Positions 1-11,999 of a stretch of DNA of 64,000 nucleotides are shown piece by piece. The stretch comes from Aphrophora alni. Lineage: Eukaryota > Arthropoda > Insecta > Hemiptera > Aphrophoridae. A model generated the notes under the pieces. The model saw nothing but the letters and a program-made list of their open reading frames with translations. It did not search any database and was not told the DNA's origin. Within the stretch, counting starts at the first letter, position 1; each line of letters opens with the position of its first letter. Position numbers and translations under genes: made by a program. Location of the stretch: NCBI GenBank assembly GCA_963513935.1, contig OY740768.1, positions 63,096,786 through 63,160,785 of the forward strand, read 5' to 3'.

Positions 1-229
1 ATTAGTATAATTTTAAACGAAGATAAGTCTTAATAAGATAAACATTTGTGCAAAATCTCAACGTTGTACCTCAAACCGTTTAGGAGTAAGGAATTGTTTT
101 GTAAAAAACACATACAGACAGATAGACGGAAAACTAGGCACCGCAGACCCATGTTCCTATGGTGAAATGTGTTTGTCTTGACCCAAGCAATAACGCTATA
201 TACATCTGTCCAGAGAGTTACGGGACATC

Positions 230-296
<67 letters not shown>

Positions 297-830
297 AATA
301 CTATATGTTTACTTATTGTTGCACAGAACTGTTATAACGTCTGATCACTCTCAGGTACTTTCCTCTATGGTTTTTAAAAATAAATATTAAACCGATGACA
401 TTCTGGACTAAGTATTGTATTATAAAACATATTATTCTATCTTAACATAAAACATGTTATTCTAGCTTAATATTATATTATAATTAGATATAATTCTATC
501 TTAAGTGATTTTTAGACTTGATAAGTTAGCGTTTTAACTGATGTTGATGTAAATCAAATTTTCTATGATTCGTGAGACACTAGATGCGAATTCCTTGTCA
601 ATTTTTCTTCCGTCCTAAAAATAACAACTGAAAACGATTTATGAAAGGAAAAAAAAGTAATAATAATAAACTAATTTTAACCTAATTAAATGCTTCCTCT
701 ATGTAGGAAATACACTGCTTCTGCAATAGATAAAGAAAACTTACTGTTTTAACAGTTGACATTAATAAATCTACAAATAAATTTCAATAAAAGAATAATA
801 ATTAAACATAAAATGTAGTTAAACCTAATC
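1..830. other. AT-rich DNA with a (TA)n microsatellite, no gene seen
   Basis: A pure (TA)n tract lies at about 232-292. The 61-residue frame over it is mostly Tyr-Ile dipeptide from the repeat and is not credible as a gene. The rest is AT-rich sequence with no recognisable island or transposon. Confidence 0.7.
232..292. repeat. (TA)n microsatellite
   Basis: About 30 uninterrupted TA dinucleotides. Confidence 0.95.
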
Positions 831-837
831 ATGAAAC

Positions 838-1092
838 AGTCAATGCTACAAATAATGGATACCATTATATCTGACGATTTACCTAAAGTGTAAAACAATT
901 TTGAATACTACCATTAGTGTGTGATTGTGCTACAACTCTGCTTCCTGGATTGAGTCACCCTCGTTACAAAACACTGTGTTACGCGCGGTGTAATAGGCTC
1001 TTTGTTCTCTGCCTATGGTTAGGGAACATGTCGCCCCTGTACTCTACTTGATTAAATTTATATGTTTGTTCTTCTTTCAAATCAATTCATGA
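838..1092 (+). repeat. Array island F, copy 1
   Basis: Matches the F islands near 10.6, 20.6 and 37.5 kb. Shared landmarks in order are a GTGTGATTGTGCTACAAC-like start, ACTCTGCTTCCTGGATT, TCACCCTCGTTACAAA, TTTGTTCTCTGCCTATG, GAACATGTCGCC and CTCTACTTGATTAA. The match to the 37.4 kb copy extends about 70 bases further upstream. Compared with that copy there is a short extra segment around 980-1000. No reading frame is kept between copies. Confidence 0.8.
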
Positions 1093-2630
1093 AAAAAATT
1101 ATTGTTTATTTTTTCTATTTATTATACGAAAAAGGTTTTTTTTATAGCGTATAACTCACGAAATTCAATCACAAATATTTCCAACAATTTTACTATAGTT
1201 GAATAAATAAGTAAATTATGTTTGAATAATAATCATACAAAACTACAATTCAGCAATAGTTATGTTCAGTAATTGTGAAGCAACTTTCTATTCACCTTCA
1301 AATATTTTAAAAAAAATTGTTTTGTTTGAGACGTATGACAATAAAAGCTAATGTGATACTTTATTAACAAACCCTCTGTTTTACAAGAATTTAAATATTT
1401 ACGAATTACAAACCCACTTTTGTTGTACAGCCCTACTCCTATGTAAACATGTTCTATATTTTGTGAGGCTTTGTTCCATCGCGCTCGGAACAGGAAGTTT
1501 TTGCTACACAAGTAGTTTTAGTAGTATTTTTCTATCTTTATACTCTTTCACATAAATTTAGTGTACAGAAAGTTTTGCGATGCGTCAAAAAATCGATGAA
1601 GGGTTTTTTGGTAATATATTTGTTTTAAAGTTCTATGAATTTCAACAAGTTGTTATGGGAATAAATTGTGTCTGTCTAGCGTTTGGCATCTAATTAACTA
1701 CCTGATTGTCGTATGTGCAGTGACAGTCAATACACTCACTCATTTTTTTAATGTTTTTACAAAGTTATATAGGCTATGTTATTTTTGTGATAGGACTTTG
1801 TTTTGTAACTCATATTATTAATTTTTATTTGATGTGTTGGCCCAAGTTTTTACATGTAAATATTTTAATAGAGTTCCAATGTAATTATTATTTTAATGAA
1901 TTAATTTTAATTTGAGAGATTATGTTACTCCTGTGACACAAATAATATTTTTACACCAAAAATAAGGAATAAATGAAATGAAACACACACTAATAAGATG
2001 ACACACACACACTTGCTTTATATTTCGTTAGAGAGGAGAATAGTTTACTTTTAATATCTACTTCTGTTTCAAACTGGAACTCAATAATTGAATTTATAAA
2101 AATTATAATATTAATTTATTTGTTTGTAACCAAAAATGTTACTATACACTCAGGCAGGAGTTTAGTCTGATTTCCAGATAGATAAACGTGCCTATGTCAA
2201 TTACACCATATTCCTCCGAATATTCTTTTAAAGAAATGTAACGTAAACAAATTAATTTTGAGGTTGGTTTTACAAAGTACATTGATTTTAGTGCTACTAG
2301 GGTCAAATAACTTGTTTTATCTAACAATTGTTAGAAATATTTCTAAAATTGGATGTTTGGTAGTTTAAAAATAAATCGATATACTTACTATTTTAAGAGT
2401 TTGGTATGATATTATTATCATAATAAATCTGAATTATATGATTCTGGATATTCCTCTATAACGTCACTCAAAAACAAATCACTACTGTGGTTCAACCTGC
2501 TTATGTAAAACTGGTGTAATTTACTTTTCTAATGAGTAACACCTGATATTATTAAAAGAAATAATAATGTAAGAGATATGATGTATTAATTTAAAACTAC
2601 ATAATTTCCAATATCTTATAATATCTGGAA
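1093..2630. other. Spacer between islands F and G, no gene seen
   Basis: AT-rich sequence without a recognisable transposon or island. Two short minus-strand frames (81 and 61 codons) lie here. They have no visible family signature and no counterpart in the other array units. Confidence 0.6.
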
Positions 2631-2827
2631 ATAAATATAAGACAGTTGGTATTGAAGCTTTGCTTTGCAAGTAGCAACGGATTTCTATTAAAATCATCAT
2701 TGTTGTTGCATGTTGATTAATGGTGCTGTTTGTAGGAAATAACTCGATACCATGCTATACGTTAAGGCTTTTATTAAGAGGTTTTGGTAGTTTTTAACGA
2801 TTATTGAAATGTGACAATAATGTAATG
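2631..2827 (+). repeat. Array island G, copy 1
   Basis: Aligns with 21513-21695. Shared landmarks are GCTTTG, CAACGGATTTC followed by ATTAAAA, AAGGCTTTTATTAAGAGG against CAGCCTTTACATAAGAGG, and GATTATTGAAATGT. Only two copies are recognised, both lying between an F and an A island. Confidence 0.7.
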
Positions 2828-3022
2828 TTCTTGTATTTATCCAAGTGCACATCACAATTATTATATATCATTAAACATTTTATTTTAGGCCAATGGATTT
2901 TTTTTTTAAATCTACAACTTATGACCTTTTGTATTTTGCACGTAGAATACCTTTCTCCAGTACAAAAATAATAATTAATGTTTAGTGTTAAGTTAAATTA
3001 AAGTTACAAATAATTTTAATAA

Positions 3023-3048
3023 CATATATATATATATATATATATATT
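3023..3048. repeat. Short (TA)n microsatellite
   Basis: About 12 TA repeats. Confidence 0.9.
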
Positions 3049-3454
3049 GAATTGAATTTTTGTTGTAAATATTTGAATAAATATAATCAAAATTACATTC
3101 ACTAATTTATTGATAGTACATTTTAATGACAAAGGAAAATTACTAATCTTTATTTAAACCCGTTTATATTCAAGGTATGAAAGAAATATCCAATACAAAA
3201 GTGATGCAATTTCTCATGTGTCAAACAATACTGTATGACAGAGTTATTATTTGTTTGAGTGACTTCTTCAGAATAAATTTGCAGTTTTTCATTGTGGATT
3301 TAACCGAAGTGTTTACGACGTTAGTGTTATAGTCGTATTAATAACAAAGTTGTTATGAATCATGAATTATTATTTTAATTGAATATATTTATATAAATTT
3401 GTTAGTTACAATTATATACCCTTGTAACTGTGCACATTTCATTTGTACAAATAA

Positions 3455-3700
3455 ACAGATCCTGTGAGATGCAGTGAATCGCAAACGATACTCTGGCGTT
3501 AATTAATCTTTGCTCGACTACTCAGACATGTATAAATAACGCCGGCCTCTCTTGTACTGTCGCCTAGCAGCAAGCCTGTATTTAATATTATTTACTTCAT
3601 TTCGTTATCGTCACTGACCTATATTGTTGTAAGAATATTGCATAGCTTGATAAAATGTTCAATCACTGTAGTCTTGAATTTACGAAATACAATTTTTCGA
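3455..3700 (+). repeat. Array island A, copy 1 (TATA island)
   Basis: Strongly similar to the islands at 30.0 and 52.75 kb, and more weakly to those at 40.9 and 22.05 kb. Landmarks in order are CAGATCCTGTGAG, GAATCGCAAACGAT, CTCTGGCG, TAATTAATCTTTGCT, CTCAGACATGTATAAATAAC, GGCCTCTCTTGTACTGTC and TAGCAGCAAG. It is clearly richer in GC than its flanks. The composition and TATA box suggest a core promoter. Nothing protein-coding is conserved downstream. Confidence 0.85.
3531..3538 (+). promoter_or_regulatory. TATA box of island A1
   Basis: TATAAATA lies in the block CTCAGACATGTATAAATAAC, which is shared almost exactly with the copies at 30.1 and 52.8 kb. A start site about 30 bases downstream would fall near 3557-3565, inside the conserved TTGTACTGTCGCCTAG. 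The orientation implies transcription to the right. Function is inferred from motif and conservation only. Confidence 0.55.
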
Positions 3701-4219
3701 ACCTAATTATTTTTATAATGACAATTAAAATTTATTTGTTATTCTTTTGTCTTTTGAAGTGTTTTATTGACAATTTATTCTATTAGGAAAAGGTTTGTTT
3801 TTCCTCACATTGGACCACATTATCTAAATACTTTTATTTACATAAATAAATATATTCACTAATAACGGCGTCTTTTATGATATTGCCAAATTGGATTTTG
3901 TGGGCATAATGATCAAGACCTTGGAGTTTAGTCATATATATTTTGTCAAAATATGTTTGTTCTTGAATTTGTTAAAGTCATACTTCCAACGTTTGTGTTT
4001 TACAAGTATACGTGCACTTTAAACAAAAATGTTGTAAAAAATCGATAACAATTTCATATTATGTAAAGAAACACCAAATACTTGACAACAAAGAAATGAT
4101 TTGATCTTATCAATAGGTATATTTAATTCATTATAATTTCTTTAAAAAATTAGAATTAAAATGATAGTTGTATTTTAAAACATGATAGATTATTTACAAT
4201 TTAAAACTAGAACTTTCAA

Positions 4220-4420
4220 AATCTTAAAGTAGAATTTGGTCACATTTTTAATTTAATTTCATCTGAGAAACTCGTCTTGATATAATGTGTAGTGCCAAAA
4301 ATAACATTTAACATATAAACTGTATCAGGCATTGGGTAATGTGGAATGCACGAGGTGTCAAGAGATTTCTTGTATAAAACTAAAACTTAATTTTCAGCCT
4401 GACACAACACCAAATTTAAA
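4220..4420 (+). repeat. Array island H, copy 1
   Basis: Weakly but recognisably similar to 16555-16720, 22715-22830, 30835-30920 and 53430-53580. Landmarks are TAGAATTTGGTCA, TTTCATCTGAGAAACTCG, CTTGATATAAT, ACATATAAACTGTAT and AAACTTAATTTTCAGCCTGAC. It always follows island A. Confidence 0.55.
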
Positions 4421-4439
4421 TGTCACTTACATTTGTGTT

Positions 4440-4700
4440 TAAACAATTATATAATATTTTCAATCACAATAAACTATGGTCAGCTTACCCGATAATTCAC
4501 TCTGTAAGGAATATTAGTTTATTATATTATTAATGTGTAATAATAATATCTTCCTGACTTTAGATGATACTTAAGTCCTGCACTACATTTTATTGTGATG
4601 AAAGCTAAGAACATTCAATATGGTATGATGCTTAATATTAAAAAGATTTTTGTAAAATTTACAACTAAAGGAGATGATTTATTAATGAGAGGACTTCTTG
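4440..4700 (+). repeat. Array island I, copy 1
   Basis: Similar to 16770-16990, 22830-22990, 31115-31340 and 41990-42250. The best landmark is TGATGAAAGCTAAG followed by ACATTCAATATGGTATG, preceded by an AAGGA(A/G)TATT motif about 100 bases upstream. Confidence 0.6.
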
Positions 4701-5039
4701 ATAACATAAAGTATATTGTAGGAAATTATGTTTTTTCCACTTGTTGAACAAGTATATTTTATACAGTTTTGATTCATTTCATGTAGGGTTTTATTTATTG
4801 TAAAGATGAAAAAAGTTTTGTGTTGCGGGCTTCGTTTTGTGCGCATAATCTGTAAAAGTATTTGGTGTCATTTCTGTCTTTAATCATTTCAGGTGGGAAT
4901 AGGTTCATTGATTTCATAATGTCATTTTTAATGTCTAATTATTATAACCTATGATTGGAAAATTATTTTTAGTTATGGTTAATTATATTTAGTTCTATTT
5001 AATTTATTTTGTAACCGTCATGTTATAATCATAAAAACC

Positions 5040-6260
5040 AGAAAACTATTTCATCATAGAGTATTGTTCACGTTGTAATCTATATGAGAGAATAAATTTC
5101 TTCTTAAAATGAGTGTTCTTGTGGTCTAATCTAAGACTAGATTTCCTTGTAGAGTATCTTTCACGTTGCACTCTAAGAGGAGAGAATAAATTTCATCACA
5201 AAGAGAGTTTTCTTACGTTGTAATCTACGACAAGAGAATAGGATTCTTAATACTTATACTTCTCACGTTGTAATCTAAAGCCAGAGAATAAATTTCACAT
5301 TAAAGAGAGTATTTTTTATGTTCTAATCTATGAAGAGAGAATATATTGTATCATAAAGAGATTACACTTCATGCTGTAATATAAGGGGAGAAAATATATA
5401 TCATCTTAGAGTATCATTCACGTAATAATCTAAAAAGAGTTAATAGATTTAATCCTAAAGAGTGTATTCTTCGAATTGTAATCTAAGAAAAGAGAATAAA
5501 TGTATTCCACACAGAGTATTTTTCACGTTGTAATATAAGAAGAGAGTATCAATATAATCCTGAAGAGATTGTCCTTCCCGTTGTAATCTACGACCAGAGA
5601 ATACTTTCCATCTTAAAAAGAATATCCGTCACCTTGTAATCTAAGAAAATTGAATAAATTTCATCTTGAAGGGAATGTTCTTCAGTTTGTAATCTAAGGG
5701 GAGAGAAAAGATTTCATTCTAAAGAGAGTATTTTCCATCTTGTAATCTAAAAAGAGTTAATAGATTTAATCCTAAAGAGAGTATCATTCACATTTAATCT
5801 ACAACGAAAAAACAGTTTTCATCTTAAGAAGAATATCATTCACGTTGTAATCTAAGAGGAGATAATAAATTTTATCCTAAAGAGATTATCCTTCATGTTA
5901 TTATCTAAGAAGAGAGAATAGTATTCATTCTAAATAGAGTAACTTTCACATTATATTCTAAGATGAGATAATACATTTCATCCTGAAAAGACTATAGTAC
6001 ATGTTATCTAAAAAGAGAGATGAGTATTCATTCTAAAGAGAAAAACTTTCACATTTTAACCTAAGATGATATAATAGATTTCATCCTAAAAACACTATTC
6101 TTCATGTTATTATCTAAGAAGAGAGAATAGTATTCATTCTAAAGAGAGTAACTTTCACATTATAATCTAAGATTAGATAATATATTTCATCCTAAAAATA
6201 GGATCCACTATCAGAGGAGAGAATAAATTTCATCCTGAAGATAATTTCCCTATGGGGTAA
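5040..6260. repeat. Satellite J, ~53-bp tandem repeat, about 23 degenerate copies
   Basis: A run of diverged units of roughly 53 bases. The consensus contains TTCACGTTGTAATCTAAGA, then AGAGAGAATAAATTTCATCC, then TAAAGAGAGTATC. Units vary by substitution and small indels and the array has no reading frame. It sits between islands I and B of the first unit. Remnants of the same motif occur at the equivalent place in other units, at about 23480-23570 (ATTTCATCCTAAAGAG) and 42445-42475 (TTATAAAGAGTATCATTC). This points to local expansion of a sequence already in the ancestral unit. Confidence 0.85.
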
Positions 6261-6519
6261 TCTAACACGATTACAGTGACATATCTTCGTTCACTGGCTG
6301 GTTGTAAAATAGAATAACTCTTTATTTTTAGCATTATATTATTTAGTAGTTTTATTTATTTTAAAGTAGAATTATTAAATTACTAAAACCTTTAAATCAT
6401 TTGAGTATTTTATTTAAAACTGCATGATCTTTTACAATTTTACTTTATTTTTGTCGTGTGAAATTCCAAACCTTAATTACATTGCATAATATATTTTTAT
6501 TTACGAGCGCATTATTTAC

Positions 6520-6702
6520 GTGCTACTCTAGTAATAACACTTTATTGGGAAAATTGCTTTTCTATTTGATATATTGAGAAAGTTAGGCATCGTGTGGTTT
6601 ATAATTTATTTGCTTCCACTTCGCTTCGAGTCGTTGAACATCGCCTTTAATGTTTCATGTTCTCAAAGAAGAAAGAACTGGCAGTGACTTGTAACCACTT
6701 TT
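6520..6702 (+). repeat. Array island B, copy 1
   Basis: Matches 17881-18062, 25045-25222 and 32455-32643. Landmarks are ATATTGAGAAAGTTAGGCAT, CGTGTGGTTT, TTATTTGCTTC, CGAGTCGTTGAACATCGCC, TTTAATGTTTCATGTTCTCA and CTGGCAGTGACTTGTAA. No common reading frame is seen on either strand. Confidence 0.85.
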
Positions 6703-7061
6703 AAAAGAAAATAATTTATACAAATTAGGAAATATTAAAGAAAAGACATTTAAAAATTTCTTGTAAGAATGTGTTGCCTACTAATTATTTTTATTATTAC
6801 TATTCTCGTTTCCTTTCTAATAAAAAAAAAATTAAGTCATCAATATTGAAAAGACTAATTATGAAATTGATCAATGCACCTGATTTTTTTGAAAATAATA
6901 TTTGCTTGGATTAGTAAACAATCACGCATTATCTTGCAATAAATAATTACATATAATTTCGGTAATTTTTAATCTAGATATGGATTGCCTTCAATAATAG
7001 ATATTATCAAAGCATAGTAATTTGTTGTTAAAAAAAAGGAAACTACTATCTTTAATTGAAC

Positions 7062-7305
7062 TTTATAGTTCCATTAAAGTCAATGTTGTTCAAGTGTTCA
7101 TTTGGACGTTGAGTGTATCCTCTGACCTATCGAGTCGGGGAAATTGAAACTTGAATCGAAGATACTAAAGATCTTGTGAGCGCTTTTAGATAGAACTATT
7201 TACCTCTTAAACTCAAGTCTCGGTAAAAATAACAACTTAGACAAAACATAATTAATTTTATGTTGGGTCAAGTTATACACTTCAGTTAAAGACAAATATT
7301 ATTTT
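7062..7305 (+). repeat. Array island C, copy 1
   Basis: First of six copies. Landmarks are TGTTCAAGTGTTCATTTGGA, CTATCGAGTCGGGGAAATTG, AAACTTGAATCGAA, GAACTATTTACCTCTTAAAC, CAAGTCTCGGTAAAAA, AACATAATTAATTTTATG and TTGGGTCAAGTTATAC. In every frame the copies carry early stops, so this is non-coding. Confidence 0.9.
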
Positions 7306-8217
7306 TAAATAAATACTTTTTATCAAGTATAGAAAACTTCTATCGATTTATTTGTTCTTATTTTGTTACGTAAAGATATAGTGTGACTGTTATAGTGGGG
7401 TTTAAAAGTAGCATTGCTAAGGAAACATTTTGTTTCCACGAAAAAGCTGTTAAGTAAAAGAGATGTTATTTATTTTATTCATAAATTGTGTAACGATTTT
7501 GAACCATTTAAATTGTCCATCATTTCACTCTAAAAAAAAAAAATAATAAATAAAAATTGTCATAACCGTACAAAATAATGTTTATTGTGTTTTGCAAAAT
7601 TCAATAACGTAAAACATCCTAGTACAAATTGAGTATCATCGTGTGTTTTTTGAAGAATCCGTACAAGAAAATAGCATTTGTAGATTGGACAAACAAAAAA
7701 GAAATTTGCAGCTTATTTAGGCAAAAATAAATGACGTAGGCCTTTTGTCAGCAATGAAGCAGTTAAAAACATACTAACATCCGTTTTAAGAAATATAATA
7801 AATGTGTTCCAAAATGTGCTTCAGAACTAAGTGTTCCAAAAACAACAGTTCTGATGGTTAAAAAAATAAAATAATTAAAAAAAAAATTAAAAAACAGCTC
7901 AGTCAACCTCGTGATTGTATGCTTTCCCGCCAGATGATGGGATGTGAATTCCCACTGTGTTTGAGTTTGTGCAAGTTTTAAATAAAATATTTTATACATT
8001 TTCTGTTCCACTTTTAGGACAAGTTTAAATGTGACTTTCTTAAATATATTTATCTTTTACTTTGTTTAAATGTTTCTAACAAATCCTTCTTAGAATACTA
8101 ACAGATATATTTTCAAATACAAATTGCTGCTTTCGTCCTTGTTTCCGTGTTTATAAATGATACAAGCAATATTTATTAATATAAACAAATATGTAAATAC
8201 TTTATTCTATTTTCTTA

Positions 8218-8455
8218 ATGCTTGGATATAGTATAATGTTTTAAAGAAGCAACAGTTAATGTGTGTGATGTTGAAACCGATAGCGTATTTCTGTGAATGA
8301 CAAGATGTTGGCAAGCTACGTTAAACCAAGTGGCGATTGATCTGGAATCACACTTTGACAGTAGAGATCTCAGCTTCGGTTATTTTTACACCTTCAAGAC
8401 TTATTAACATAGTCAAGAGTTGTTTCATTTAATAATCACTAACCGTAAATTAAGA
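8218..8455 (+). repeat. Array island D, copy 1
   Basis: Matches 18928-19160, 26451-26685, 45763-45985 and 58021-58250. Landmarks are GCTTGGATATAGTATAATG, GTGTGTGATGTTGAAACCGA, TTTCTGTGAATGACAAGATG, TTGGCAAGCTACGTTAAACC, GGCGATTGATCTGGAATCAC, TTTGACAGT and GATCTCAGCTTC. An ATG frame of about 37 codons is open here and in the 58 kb copy, but is broken in the other three, so I do not call it a gene. Confidence 0.9.
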
Positions 8456-9774
8456 GATTCTTTTAAAACTTCCTACTTTAATATCTTAAACAAGACAGAC
8501 CGTTTCATAAGCACTCTAACAATTTATTAATTTATGTTTTACGTATTTCTAAATAATCAAACTTACATATGTTATTTTTTTAAAGAGAATGGACAATTTC
8601 TAGTACGTGGTTTCATTTTCACAATTTCTTCTATATGCCCCCTACAAATAGATGACATTACTTACATATCTTTATATATAAATCAGATATAAATAAATTC
8701 TTAAATATAAACAAATGAATTATAATGGTAAAGGTAATGGTTTGTCACTTGGGTACTTAATTAAAAGTAATTTAACGATGATATTTCAGCATATCGTGGA
8801 TGATAAGATAGGGAATATGTTTATTCTCAGAATAATTATTGTATGCACTTAATGGCATTTATTGTAGTAAATCCTTCAAGTTTTAAAGCATTGTAGCTGA
8901 TTCTGTCGTTGTTGTTCTATGAAGCACATATGTTATTGTTATCTTTGCGGATCATATCGAAGACGTAACTTAAACCTATAGAGCTTAAACCAATGAAATA
9001 TATATATTTGTTAATGGTGAAACTTTTGGCCATGATCACAGTATAAAAAAAAAGAGGAAAGGACAATAAACGAAGATCTTTACCCTGAAACAAATACACT
9101 AATAGTGTCTGAGTTGTAAAGAAAATAGTTGGTCAAGAGAGATCCGATAGGAAAGATGAAGGAGAAGGTTCTGTTGCTACAGTGGAAAATCTGTATATGC
9201 AGCTGGGTTCCTCAGGGATTGCCAATCCTGTACACACTAAAGTAAGCACCTGAGAGTCTTAAACCCAGAATGTGGTGTTTTCAGAGATATTGTTAGTTAT
9301 AAATACTACGTGAGGTGGTAAAACTACAAAATTTCGCCTTCTTCCTATTCCTTTCATCGTTTTCAACTATTCACTCATAATACACGTAACCAAATTTCAC
9401 CGTTATAATTAAGGTAATATCAAAATAGATAAAGAAAAATAGATGGAGTAGGTGCAATTTCTCTTTACCTTTATCTATTTCACTATACCTGATTTATGTC
9501 ATTGCCATTATTTTTATACGATCTGTGTTTATTTTTCAGACGATGTAAATAAAATAGTTATTTTAAGTGTTCTTATTATTTGACTGTTATTTATTTATAT
9601 TTAACAGTTATTTTTAATAAAGTAGCAGTTGATTGATTATTAAATAAAAATCAAATGAAATTTAACTTACAAAATGAAATAATGATATTCACTTTGAATA
9701 AAGTTCTACTATAAATGCATAATGATTTATTATCTGTGCATTGAAGTGTTCTGTAAATGTGATAATATTGTTAA
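8456..9774. other. Spacer between islands D and E, no gene seen
   Basis: AT-rich sequence. A slightly GC-richer patch at about 9115-9260 has no recognisable frame. A 60-codon minus-strand frame at 8917-9099 has no family signature. Confidence 0.5.
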
Positions 9775-10100
9775 AATAATGCATACGATAATGTAACCTA
9801 ATATTATGTCTAAAACGTGAAGTGAGGGGATAAAGGAAAGTGTCAAGTCATTGAGCTCAACTCAGGTGCCTCAGGGTTCTGAGGCAACACTTTACCTAGC
9901 GACCTGTTAGGAGGATTCACTTTAATGGGTTTTGAGTCCTCTAAAATGTAAGCTGAGACGGTCTGTTGTCAAGGCTCTGGAGAAATAATGTGGCAATATT
10001 GTTAAGCAAGCATGAAACAAATTTTTCCCATATATTCTCCATAGACATGGAATCTCATTCAAACCATTATGTTTGGTGAATACTTTCGTATTATTGATTT
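9775..10100 (+). repeat. Array island E, copy 1
   Basis: Matches 19630, 27515, 46368 and 60045 in the same orientation, and 28480 and 35318 inverted. Landmarks are GATAATGTAACCTAATATTA, AAGTGTCAAGTCATTGAGCT, TCAGGTGCCTCAGGGTTC, GCAACACTTTACC, GCGACCTGTTAGGAGGATTC and TTTTGAGTCCTCTAAA. The complementary-strand frame that is open in the 35.3 and 46.5 kb copies is stopped early here. Confidence 0.9.
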
Positions 10101-10559
10101 ATAAAATAGAGGACATCAGGATAATTTTAATAATTTTAGTAGCTTTTATTCTATCATGAAGACCCGTCACTAATGTTGTTATATTTATTTTATATTTAAT
10201 AAAAGTAATTGTAATAACAGTCGGAATATAAACATACTTAGTTGTTAAAAGACAAATCTAGCGTTTTTAGTGTATTAAGTGACTGGAAATTAATTCAGTT
10301 TATTTTTGGCTAACCTGATATTATATATTTGATTATTCAATTTTGTTTAATATGTATGATAAAGAACATATCAATAATATTTGTCGAACATTTAAACTGA
10401 ACTCTAAATATAAAGTACTCTGGTAGTATTCGAGACAGAAAAATATATTCCAGCAGATCACGTCGTAACAAATACAACCTCGTAAATGACTATATATTTG
10501 ATTGTATTTATATTCTTGTAATGAAATAGGAATACTGAAACAAATTTAGACCTTTCCAA

Positions 10560-10790
10560 CAGGTAAAACAATTTTCAGGCGATTTATGTAACGAGTAAAA
10601 TATTTTTGTTATTATGGCAATTGGTGTTTGATTGTACTACAACTCTGATTTTTGTGGATAGGATCACCCTCGTTATAAAACGGTGTAATATGCCATTTGT
10701 TCTCTCCCTGTGATTAAATAACATGTTGCCTCTACAATTTACTTGATTAGGTATATATGTTGTCTGGCCTAACAAATCAAGTCAGGAAGA
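10560..10790 (+). repeat. Array island F, copy 2
   Basis: Aligns with copy 1. Landmarks are GTTTGATTGTACTACAACTC, TCACCCTCGTTATAAAACGG, TTTGTTCTCTCCCTGTGATT, AACATGTTGCCTCT and TTTACTTGATTAGG. Confidence 0.8.
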
Positions 10791-11039
10791 ACGCTTATTT
10801 AAATTATTAAATATAATTTAAAAACTTGTTTCATTGATGTAACATTTATTCACCTAATTCCAAATTCACCAATACTTTATTCCATTGGAAATTATCAAAT
10901 GGAGAAGCGATATTTGCTTTATTCCCGAGGACAAGGTTAATTTGTTTCTTTACCATGTAAATTATTTAGAGATACATCTGAGTTTACCGAAATTGGTGTC
11001 AGTGGGATAAACATTAAGCAACAGGTTACTGAAGGTAAA

Positions 11040-11600
11040 AATTCTTCTGCTCGTCGTGATTGTGTCCTCAGTTTTAAAAGGTACAAGAATAGGTATACAA
11101 GGATTGATTGTAAATTGACTACCCGGTTAAATGTACAGGATAGAAACTGACGATTATGACTGAAAGATTAGTTTCGGTTGTAAGAAATCTATTTTCTCGT
11201 GGTTTAGTATTTAGAGGAAATTATTATATGTTTGGTTCTATCTTTAAATACAAAAAAAAAAATCACGTCTTATTTTTAGTTTAAAAGTAAATAAATAAAG
11301 AGGTATTAAAGCAAACAAAATTTCTTTGATTACAGACTTAACTCCAAAATATTCCCTACAAAAGACCAAATGGCGTTTATTATTCGATACGTGGGCAGGG
11401 GCATTTCTACTCAAGAATGTTTTGTAGAATTGTTTGCAAATGTTGGTCACACTGGTCAGGAACTAGCTAATACTGTCTTTTCGTTTATATAAAACCTTGG
11501 TGTTTATAAAATCATTTTCTGCAAAACGTATGATAATGGCACAAACATTGAAAGCGATTACTGCCGCTTCAAAACTAGATTGATAGAAGCCATACTTTAA
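11040..11600 (+). pseudogene. Decayed hAT-superfamily transposase fragment (ZMYM1/DUF4371-like)
   Basis: Three broken frames read in order like the central part of a hAT-type transposase. At 11159-11230 the frame gives TERLVSVVRNLFSRGLVFRG, which resembles the family's 'V..L..RGL.FRG' segment. At 11361-11490 it gives KDQMAFIIRYVGRGISTQEC and later GHTGQELANTVFSFI before a stop, like the RYVD...G.TG..LA segment. At 11493-11595 it gives NLGVYKIIFCKTYDNGTNIE, like the '(G/C)..YDNA.NM' motif. Frameshifts, stops and an internal deletion separate the pieces. Family memory is the basis; no search was run. It lies directly after island F and begins a cluster of transposon relics. Confidence 0.7.
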
Positions 11601-11999
11601 AAACCTTCAATTGTTTAAGTTAATCGGAAGAAACATTTACAAAAGGAATATTTTTTATATTAATATATTTCATAAAACTAACCAGTTATATTTTGAAGTA
11701 TTTTAATAAAGTAGTTTACTCTATGATAAAATATATCTTCCAATGGACATCTTATTCTAATTATTAAAAATTACATAGAACACAGTTTTTGAAATATACG
11801 TAAACATTTTTGTATTCAAATAAAATTCACAGTCGTTCACTAAATAGTCACAGGTATCATCTTCTACCAGCACTGGTCTTGACTCTAATCCATAGTAGTA
11901 TTTAATTGTAAAAATAAAACCTGAACATAATGTTTGTTTTAAAGTAATTTTGTCTTTTTATATTTAGCCAGGAATATGGGATTTCCAAAGATCTTTTAA

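Noticed and set aside
5040..6260. CRISPR-like repeat-spacer array
   Set aside because: The whole 53-base unit is repeated with even decay; there are no unique spacers between constant repeats.
8245..8350. microRNA-like hairpin in island D
   Set aside because: GTGTGAT and ATCACAC can pair in copy 1, but the stem beyond seven bases is poor and the pairing is not kept in copies 5 and 6.
8280..8410. Short peptide frame in island D (MTRCWQATLNQ-like)
   Set aside because: Open in the 8.3 and 58.1 kb copies but broken by stops or frameshifts in the copies at 19.0, 26.5 and 45.8 kb, so not a conserved peptide.
11244..11450. 68-codon minus-strand frame
   Set aside because: Antisense to the hAT transposase relic, which is the better reading.
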